Positions 55,117 to 64,000 of a stretch of 64,000 nt of DNA are shown here, piece after piece. The notes beneath the pieces are model-generated. The model was not told where the DNA came from. It searched no databases and worked only from the letters and a program-made list of their open reading frames with translations. How positions within the stretch are numbered: the stretch's first letter is position 1; every line of letters begins with the position of its first letter. The stretch spans positions 65,612-129,611 of the forward strand of contig MPNW01000329.1 of NCBI GenBank assembly GCA_011800805.1, given 5' to 3'. This DNA is from Hirudo medicinalis. Its lineage: Eukaryota > Annelida > Clitellata > Hirudinida > Hirudinidae. A program made the position numbers and the translations under genes.

Positions 55117-55786
55117 AACCTCCAGAAATAATAGATGTCTGCAATCCCAACCCTTGCCTAAATGATGGCGTCTGCAAACAAGAAGGTGAACTTGATTTCC
55201 AGTGCGCATGCAAAGAAGGCTATAAGGGAAAAACATGCACTGGTGAGACTCAATATCAATGTTGGACAAATCTAAAAGAAAGCTATTGCATAATGTCTAC
55301 AACATCTTTGAAATATACCGTTTATATACAACAATATACTTAATATACATTATAATATTGGGTGTTATTTGATTAATTATCAGTCATTCGACTATCGACG
55401 CCAAGGTGAAAGGAGACGCAATGTCATCGTTCCTCATTCTGCTCTCATGCTCCTATTAATTAATTACTTGCGTTCAAATTTAATGTTGTATTTTTTTATT
55501 TTGCGTTATTATTAATTGCCGTATGTTCATGTCTTTCTTGCTACGTGTTTTTATATTTAATGACTTGTTGCTTTGGTCAGAGAGACTGTATCTGCCTGGC
55601 TACAATTGTGAGGATAAGAATCCCTGTTTGAAAACCGAGTTATCTCCTGGTGAAGATTTGTTTCCACACGAAGTTCCTGGAAAGTATATCCAATGTGCCG
55701 CCTTATGGCGTTGTTTCGTCGTGAATTGCCCTGATGCCCTGATCTTTGACCCTACCAGCAATCGCTGTGATTGGCCGGCTCAATAG
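55117..55786 (+). CDS. EGF-CBM14 (chitin-binding) protein, 5' end not found
   Basis: Two exons are clear: 55117-55242 and 55581-55786, joined in phase 1. Exon A encodes one EGF domain (DVCNPNPCLNDGVCKQEG... CKEGYKGKTC) with all six cysteines. Exon B encodes a peritrophin-A type chitin-binding module (LFPHEVPGKYIQC, CFVVNCPDALIFDP, NRCDWP) and the stop. The first exon enters in phase 1, so at least one upstream exon with a signal peptide is missing. It may lie between 54566 and 55110 (which includes an unresolved base at 55078) or further upstream. EGF plus CBM14 suggests a secreted matrix, mucus or gut-lining protein. It follows an adhesion GPCR that also carries CBM14 modules. AATAAA lies at 56091-56096. 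Confidence 0.75.
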
Positions 55787-57039
55787 TTGCTTAATATTTA
55801 TTTTCAATCCATTTTCAAGAACAATATACAAACTTAATGAATCTTGAGTTATTGCCATCCATTCGCGTTAGTTGGTTAATAATAATAATAGTTAAGAAAT
55901 TAATTGGAATTATTTTCCTACCTTTGATTTAAAATGGATGACCACAAATAGGCAGTAGTTTAATTGCCATTAATTAACTTTCTAATGAATTATTTGGTCA
56001 AATTGTACTATTTTGCAATTTAATTCATTGAATTATTTTATTTATAAATTTTAATCAATGCTTTCCAAAGTTAAATGGAATTTGATATTGAATAAATCAT
56101 TATAACATGCGTTAAAATAATTTTTCTACATTTGTCAAAGTTTTCAGAATTTATGAATGAGAGAGGTTGTGTCATTTCCCAGTTGACTGGTATTTTCATT
56201 TATTTTTAATGAATGAGCATTTTATAAATTCTTACATTCGCGCACTTGCTAATGCTTTAATGAGTGGTTATTACACAGATCTCGGTCTTCTTAACCACTA
56301 TAAATATGTGTTAGATTACGTTATGTTTAGAGCATGTACAAAGTATAAGTCAAACTGAGGATCTCCCGAGGGCCACATGGGTCACATATGTGTTGCCATG
56401 AGGCTGCGCACAACTAATTGCACATATTGTAACTAACTGAAGTCATTTAAATAAAACTTTTTGCCGAATATTTTTGTTATTTAAATTTGGAAACAAACAA
56501 TAAAAACGCATACAAATGTTTTAGTAGCATTCATGAATTCATGCATTCTTGCGTTCACAAAGCAATGAAGTAGTTTAACAAAAGTAAAACTTTAAACGGC
56601 AACATGCACTTGTGGCTCACAACAAATACATTGAACAAAATGCAGCAGTTCAAAACTGAACATTTATTTGCTACTTTTCGATCACTTTTAGTCTTTTTTT
56701 TTAGAGGCTCGACACCTCTTTTTGCTGGCAATTTTGGTTTTTGTCAGGCTGAAATATCTGTGCAGTTCAGACTTTGACCAGAGATGACAAGTGTGGATCA
56801 GCCTTGTTCTCTGAGAGGTTTTGCAACTGTTTATGACCTGCGATTTATGAACGGAAGTTAAAAGGAGTTGCCAAAAATCGCACAAAAAAACGATTGAATC
56901 GAAAAATTGTGATAATTTTTTTTTTAAATTTATGTTTCGAACATAAAATGGGCTCGTGATGTAGAAACCTTCGTGCGTGCCACGCGTGTGCCTGTAAAGG
57001 GCCGCATGCTTCACATGCCTGATTAAGAGCGTTCATGTA

Positions 57040-57193
57040 GTTTCGTTCTCCACCCGCAGGAGCTCAGCCATCCCTGGGCTCGTCAAACGTCACCTGAAGA
57101 CACATTTCAGGTGACACTCTTCAGGACGCCAACATGAAGCCAGGACAGCGAAAACACCGATGCTGACGCTATGATGAGCATGGCGCCATACAA

Positions 57194-57233
<40 letters not shown>

Positions 57234-57235
57234 AA
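57040..57235 (+). mobile_element. possible SINE or retroposed fragment with (ATT)n tail
   Basis: The block 'gcatggcgccatacaaattt' runs straight into (ATT)n at 57197-57231, like the tail layout of the tRNA-derived family. The body (with gcaggagctcagccatccctg and an inner repeat of 'aggtgacactcttcagg' type) does not match that family. Only the tail arrangement supports the call. Confidence 0.35.
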
Positions 57236-60115
57236 GATATTGTTATTATTATTATATGAAACATAGAGGAAGAGGTCAAATGAAATGTGTACAATATTTG
57301 TAATAAGTGACGGGACTCGCTGCAGGCCGAGTTCATAATTGGTTTATTTCAGTGATTACGAGCCCAACAAGTCGGTGGTATTACCTGCTAATATCACGTT
57401 TGCATAACATTTCTGTTGATAGTTGCATAACAACCTCTGACGTGTTTATTTATTGAACAGCATTATTGTCCTGGTAGTTTTTTTTATACGATATTGTGTG
57501 CATCGAGGGGATGTTGAGAGATTCCTTATTTGGCATCCTCGTGGCCTTAGAAAGACATTAATTATAATTCTACAAGTCCTTCATCGCTTTATTGACACTT
57601 TGGTGGCAGTGGCATAGCCAGGATTTTAAAAATGGTAACTGAAAATTAACTCTGGTGAGATTAAAGTGACAAATTTAAACAGAATTAATTGAATTTTATG
57701 CGAACGTGAAAGATGTGAAATAAGAGCACAAAAAAGGGCAGTTGTGCTTGCCACGATCGTAGACAACTTAGGACTTTATTGATCAGACTGCACTTAATTT
57801 GTCTCTTAATGCTCTAACTGATAGGCCCAATCCCCAACCTTTGTCAAGCTTTCGAAATTGAAGTACTGAATAATAGTAGTGATAATCTATCACTATTGAC
57901 CATGCCATTGCAAGGGAGCTCTGGTCCTCAAATACCTTGAAAGAACTGACAACTGTCGAGATATTTTGTAGAACAAAAATCTTGTTTAAAAGTGAAATTC
58001 AGTCATGCGGATTAATAAAAATGTGCTTTTCAAGTTCAATTTGGTTTTTAAAAAAAGTACAAATATGGAGGAGTATTTGCTGAGGCAATATTCATTTTAC
58101 TAGCCTTATTAGAGCAAAAACTTCAGACGAAAGATTTAAATATCATGTTAAGTCCAAGGATTGATTATAAATTCATGTAATTCATGGTGTCCTAAAAGAG
58201 AAACATTCATGAGGGGTTTATTTAAATATAGCATTTCACAGTTCATGAAATGGAAATTTTAAGTTTAGTCGAATAATTTGAGAATCCCAAACATATGTTT
58301 GTGACTTTTAAATGTTTCAACAACCAACCACGTATCATTCACCAGTTCCTCGGGTTGTAAAAGCAACAATGTTTTAAAATTAGAAATAACAAATATTTCA
58401 ATTCCTTTTCAATGTTTTGAGGAGCATTGCAGTCTGGTGAATTGTTCACGTGACTTATGAATTGTACTGATAATAGTGAATTATTTTGAATAAAAATTGT
58501 CAAAAATTGTTTTTAAGCAACTTAATCAAATATTTGATTTCTCATAAAGTGTCTCTCACGAGATTAAAATAAAGTTACTTTAATAACAAAAGCTCACTAA
58601 GTATGCGTGGGGGATTAAAATCCAAAATCAAATATCCTTCTTGAAAGTCATTTTGTTAGGATCTTCAACTTCTAAGGTGAATGAATGAAAGTTTAATGAA
58701 TATTAAATATGATTGATTAAAAGGAATGAATATTAAAGTTGCAAATGATAAATAAGCTCGTACGCATTGTAAGGCACCGAGTGAGACGAACGACATGCAA
58801 ATGCTTTTAAAATGTCGGGTGTTGAATTAAAGCCTTTTTGCGTGGAATGTTTTCCAAAATTATTGAATTATCGAAACAATTGATGCTGTTAAACGTTATT
58901 ATTAGCGAATTATGTTAACTTATACAAATGAATGTTTTTCTCGACATGGAAAGTTTATTTTCGATTATGCGATGGGGATTTTAAGAGAACATTCACAAAT
59001 AAATAAATATGTTCTTAAGGATTGATTCAGATATTTCAATAAAAACTAAAAATATTCAAATACGAGTGATTAGCAAACGAGAATAAAGAAATCTCAACTC
59101 TGGGAGATGCAAGGGCCTTCTTTTGGAATGATTGTTAACTCTTCTTTCATCAAAAACGATAAACCCGCATAAAAAAAAACACTGAAGATGACTTGCTGCC
59201 TTATCATTCTGATTTCTGGAACCTTCCCCGTCACAAATCACCACAAATTCCTGACCAACGTGTAACGTCATTTGTGGACGTCCACTTGTGGCGTTAATAC
59301 TTTATCAGACGACGACGATGATTATGATTATCATAATTGATTATGATTATGATTATACTAATACTAATACTCATATACTAATACTCGACGCTTCAAATGA
59401 GGATCCGCAAGAAAAATATTATCATATAAATGTTAACATGTTAAAGTAGGAATGTGTTTTTAAATAAAAGACGGAAATGCAACTAATTTTGAAACGATTT
59501 TACACGAATTTATTGTTAATATTGTTGATATCTTACCAACTCACTTTAAGATTTTTCATAATTGTTTTGGCTGATTTCCTGATTACAAAATTCACCTTAA
59601 GTGAACATGTGAAACCTTCGCAACGGCCACAACATAGGAAGCTATTTTGAGCAACATTGAGAACAATGATGTGCTTAAACAAATAATTGCTAAATAAATG
59701 TTGCAATCTCAAAAGCAACACAATAAATAAAAATTGGCAGCGGTTCGTAATTAGTCAACTTTAGCAATGTTCAGCAACATTTTCAAGGTCAGAAAATTAT
59801 TGGCAGCAGTTTAAATTCGATTCCAAATTAGGATTCCAAGTGAAAGTGTGTGAACTGTATAAATGACCTTTCAGTTGAGGGCTGTTTCTTCATACAAACA
59901 TTTGTAATTATTTTAATAATTATTATGTATTTAATTGTGTTAATAATTATAATGTAGTTATTTACTTTAATAATTATAATTTATTATAATTGTAATTAAC
60001 TCGTTCTTAAGGATTGATCAAGAGCTACTTTCAAAATTAGACAATAAAATCTGTATTTGCGACGTTAAATCGAACTTCTTTAGTAAGGAAATTTATTCAA
60101 TCATTTTGCTTGAAT

Positions 60116-60137
60116 TTTATTATTATTATTATTATTG

Positions 60138-60172
<35 letters not shown>

Positions 60173-60220
60173 TTTTTGCATGTAATTATTATTATTATTT
60201 ACATGTTATTATTGTTATTG

Positions 60221-60258
<38 letters not shown>

Positions 60259-60260
60259 TG
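60116..60260. repeat. (TTA)n microsatellite, two blocks
   Basis: Mixed TTA/TTG triplets, interrupted near 60170-60190 and 60200-60225 by copies of 'ttgcatgtaattatt'- and 'tttacatgttattatt'-like sequence. Confidence 0.9.
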
Positions 60261-60989
60261 CATGTTATTATTCAACAATCAACATACTTTTAAGATCATC
60301 AAGCCTTGATTTAACTTTATTTGTTAACATATTTGAATAAATAAGAGCAATAAAAATTTGCTTACTTAAGTATTTGTTTTAACAAATGTGGGGTCAGCAA
60401 AGAGAGCATTCATTGAGAATCACAGGTTATCAAACACTGAACAATCTTGAATGAGCAGAGCAAAGTGCATTTAAAAATTAAATTGTTATCTTTATTGACC
60501 CGTTATTCTCTTATCTTTTAACTGATATCTGGAACTCATTGATGTCATGATATTCTCTCCACCACGTAGAATCTCTTCAGAAGAATGATCACCGAAATTG
60601 ACCACACAGTAATTCTCAGATATTAATCACCTGCATTGGAACCGTGTTTGTAATTTCTTTACGTTCCGGTTTTATTTTTTTATTATTTTTTTAAAATCTA
60701 CTTTTGTTTTCTGACAAATGAATAAATGAGTGAATAAATAAGTCCACAAATATAATTAGTTTTCGGTTTTAAACCAAGCAAACAATCTTATTACCTCACA
60801 ATAATTCAATTCAGGAAAAATAAATAAATTCAGTGCTTGTCGTCGAAAGGCGCTTGCTGAAAGTTCTGAGAAACAACTGAATTAATAATGGCATTCTTAC
60901 TCCTTCGTCCTCAAGAACAATTACTCATAATTATTTTCATAATTATTATCATCATTACAATTATTGCAATTTCCCACAATTTCTTTAAT

Positions 60990-61244
60990 GGACATAAATG
61001 TCACAGAATACCTAATTTAGAATAATCATTCGTCCAAAAGGACCATCCGAAATTCATTGGTTGATTTGGTTCACTGAGATTTAATTATGTTTTAATTAAT
61101 TATTATTACTTGGCTGTCACGCCGGTAGTTTTGTTTTAACCTTCAATTACATTACAGGTCATCCACTAGCGGGAATATATCCCTTCGGATGGTTCTTTTG
61201 GACGATTGATTATTCGGAATTATGTATTCTGTGACATTACGTCC
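60990..61244. mobile_element. MITE-like foldback element with about 60-bp inverted repeats
   Basis: The left arm 60990-61052 (starts ggacataaatgtcacagaat, ends aaaggaccatccgaa) and the right arm 61184-61244 (starts ttcggatggttcttttggac, ends gtgacattacgtcc) are reverse complements over about 60 bp with a handful of mismatches. The 130-bp centre is AT-rich and has no open frame. Size and structure fit a non-autonomous DNA transposon. Target-site duplication is unclear (AAT-like flanks on both sides). Confidence 0.8.
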
Positions 61245-62498
61245 AATAAAAAAAAAACACAGGAATCGCAGGGGATGTTAAGTATCATCGTCCAATAAAC
61301 TGGCAGACTTCTGCAGGACAAATCTTCTTCAAAAAATCGATCATAAGAGTATAAATGCCCTTGCTGCATAGACTCTTCCTTGTTTCTCCATAGTCTAAGT
61401 TACTACTTTGCTCCTCAAATTTACTCTTACTCTCCAGCTGGATATTGCATGTCGTAGTGTGTCGTTTTTAAAAGTAAAGTATTGTGAATATTCATTTCGC
61501 CTTCCGTAATAATACTGGGTTAATTCCATTTCCCTTACCTCGCACGGTGTGATGCAGCCCTCGATGACGCCGAAGCAGCTACATGCAGCTACATGCAGCT
61601 GCCATGTGCAAAGTTTTCTGTGTTGTTGGACGTCTCAAGCGTGTGATTATGGGTTGTGGCTGTTGTCTTCAAAGAAGAATGACAACATTTGTGCATCGAG
61701 CGTTGAGTTGAGTGGGTTGGAAAGGTGCACAGCATTGAATTCAAACATTTTGAATAAAATGCTTTAAACTCTTTCAAGTCTGCGGCATCTTTTCACGGAC
61801 AATGTTGGCAGTTCTAAGAAGACAGTTACGAATGAATGACTTTTGTTTGTTACTATTCTGTTTTCACTTAGATTTGAGAAATCGTGTCGTAAAATGGAGT
61901 TCATTAGTCAGTTGTTTACATTGGTTTGTCTGGTAATTGTTCGTAATTGTTTTTATACAATTGTTAATACCGAAAAATAAACTTAGTAATAAAAAATATC
62001 CAAATGCAGACTAGCGTAAATTTCAGTTAGCAAAAATCTCAGAGGAAATAAAGTGCGTATTCTGACATCATAATAATATTTATAAAAATAAAATTAAATT
62101 GAAATTTAAGTCATCCATAATTTCATAAAGCGAGTATTTATCTACGGTTACAAGCCATAATTCTGAAATGAGCCACAAATAGGAGCCCTATGCACCTTCA
62201 TGCACCAGTGACCATTCGACATGCTTCAATGAATCCTTCGAGATTTGCCCATGGCTTACATCGTTGTCAAGCTGTGAACGGCTCAAAATAATTCTACATT
62301 TGTTATAAAATTTATCAAATAACAAAAGGTTAAGTTAAAAGAACAATTGCTATTATAAAATAATAAAAATTATTGTTATTAATGAATGATAATGCATAAT
62401 ATTAATTAAATATGTTGCATTATGGTTCCAAAGACTCAAGACGCATTTGTTCAGTGGCCTTGAAGTCCTTTAGGACTTACGCCACTTTAAATTTGTCA

Positions 62499-62500
<2 letters not shown>

Positions 62501-62564
<64 letters not shown>
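62501..62564. repeat. (AAT)n microsatellite
   Basis: Uninterrupted ATA/AAT triplets, about 21 units. Confidence 0.95.
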
Positions 62565-62565
<1 letters not shown>

Positions 62566-63109
62566 TGATAAAACATAAAGTTGGTATGCTCTTGTTGTTG
62601 TTGAATTTTGTTTGTGTCATTCTTGTTGTATGTTTAGTTGACTTAGTTCTTCTTTGGTGAAACTACCATTTAAGAGCTCATAATATTAATTCATTTTGAA
62701 CAAACATTACGCATGCATAATGAGGCTGAATTTTGAATGCAGGCGAATGAATATTTATTGAGGGATTACATGTAATATGTGGACATGTAATAAGACAGTG
62801 ATATTTTAGTGTCAATTCTAGTCATTTTATTTATTTGAAAATAAAGTGAATCAATTGATTTTCATGAAACCGTTGTGTGAGAATTTACGTTAGACACCAA
62901 ATTGTTGAGAGTAGCACAATGAGTTCTAAAGTATTGCATTGTACGACTCACTTTATTGGGTTCCACAATTACAGTGTTACAGTGATACAAACAAGGTTGC
63001 AGTAAGCCACAAGAAGTCCTTTTATTTTTTTTGTCTCTTTAGAGGACGTGGAGAAAATAAATAGGTCGTCAGATATGATGATAACAATAACTACAACAAT
63101 AATAATGAT

Positions 63110-63163
63110 GATAGTAATAATAATAATAATTATTATTATAATTATTAATTATACAAAAACACC

Positions 63164-63216
<53 letters not shown>

Positions 63217-63217
63217 G
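63110..63217. repeat. (ATA/TAT)n microsatellite, partly inverted
   Basis: AAT triplets (63110-63130) switch to ATT (63131-63150) and then to a pure AAT run (63165-63217), so part of the tract can fold back. Confidence 0.9.
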
Positions 63218-63879
63218 AGGTTTGTAAGAAAATAAATGGCTGTTCGCAAACAAGCATAGTAATTGTTTACTTGTGCTTCTGAAAGCATCCTGAGTTGTGG
63301 CTCTGCTTTTAAAAATTGTAGACAACAAATACTGTTGAGGTGAGAAGCCAGGTTCACCACACACGTGCTTGTGTCGATGTGATAAATTGAATAATTAAAT
63401 AAACAGATTGAATAATTAAACTGAACAGAGTGAATTCATCCATGTAACAAACGACGAACTGAACATCTCACATCATCGCTCAGTTGGGTCTTCTTGAGTT
63501 TGGCAATCTAAATTTATTTCACCATATTTTGTTATACAGACCCAAAGTTCAGCTAGTGGAAGGCTATTGCTTTTAAGTGAAATTTCAAATGTTATTTTAA
63601 ATATCTAATAGCAAATTAATATTCTAAATGAAAAACAACAATTTAAATAAAAAGTTTGAGTAAAACTTTAATAGCCATCGAGACAACACGAGACACTCAC
63701 GAGAGTCAGTTTGAAGTCGTAAATCCAAAATAAAAGATTTTTTTTACCTGACATCTTTGACGTCTTCGAACCTCACAATGTTTATGGATTTTGAAAGAAT
63801 TTCAAAGGCCACTTGTGGTACAATTGAATGTACCGATTTTTATTCATTTCAACTGCAACATTTTACGATGTATCTTTAT

Positions 63880-63994
<115 letters not shown>

Positions 63995-64000
63995 CAAATT

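Larger units (their letters stand above)
56100..60985. other. gene-poor region
   Basis: No coding exon recognised. It contains a possible SINE-like unit ending in ATT repeats (about 57040-57235), an ATT/ACT-rich patch near 59320-59385 and a long TTA tract (60116-60260). Open frames here are short, unsupported by splice sites, or simple repeat. Confidence 0.5.

Noticed and set aside
61549..61767. A 72-codon frame with several Cys and Trp.
   Set aside because: It has no signal peptide, recognisable motif or splice context. Chance is the simpler explanation.

Overview
This is intron-rich, AT-rich animal nuclear DNA. The gene set (NF-YB, TTC17, PAK, KRR1, an adhesion GPCR, Kazal and peritrophin/chitin-binding domains, a THEMIS-like CABIT protein) points to an invertebrate metazoan, probably aquatic. 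I cannot fix the phylum. Introns are mostly 70-1500 bp with GT-AG borders, and ATT/TTA microsatellites and short interspersed repeats are common. All exon models were built by hand from reading frame, splice borders and family resemblance. Every junction in the eight main models keeps frame.

Layout from left to right. 2175-3928 (+) is NF-YB, the histone-fold CCAAT-binding subunit. 9322-20217 (+) is TTC17 in 19 exons, with a 14-nt microexon and a stop codon split by the last intron. 21897-25488 (+) is a secreted five-domain Kazal protease inhibitor. 25890-29982 (+) is a protein with one and a half or two CABIT-like modules and a basic proline-rich tail, most like THEMIS. 33463-38160 (-) is a group I p21-activated kinase, head-to-head with KRR1 at 38805-41647 (+) across about 640 bp. 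42898-53524 (+) is a 26-exon adhesion GPCR of about 1315 residues. Its ectodomain carries two chitin-binding (CBM14/peritrophin-A) modules, a Ser/Thr-rich stretch, two Ig domains, HormR and GAIN/GPS, followed by a complete 7TM. 55117-55786 (+) is the 3' part of a gene encoding EGF plus CBM14. From 55.8 kb to the right edge I see no convincing gene, only repeats, including a foldback MITE near 61 kb.

The genes do not form a pathway. NF-YB, TTC17, KRR1 and PAK are housekeeping or signalling genes. The Kazal, CABIT, adhesion-GPCR and EGF-CBM14 genes are accessory and extracellular or immune-like in flavour. The best candidate for something undescribed is the chitin-binding adhesion GPCR next to a second CBM14 gene. 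A dispersed tRNA-derived SINE family with at least seven copies is also visible, some copies ending in ATT microsatellites.
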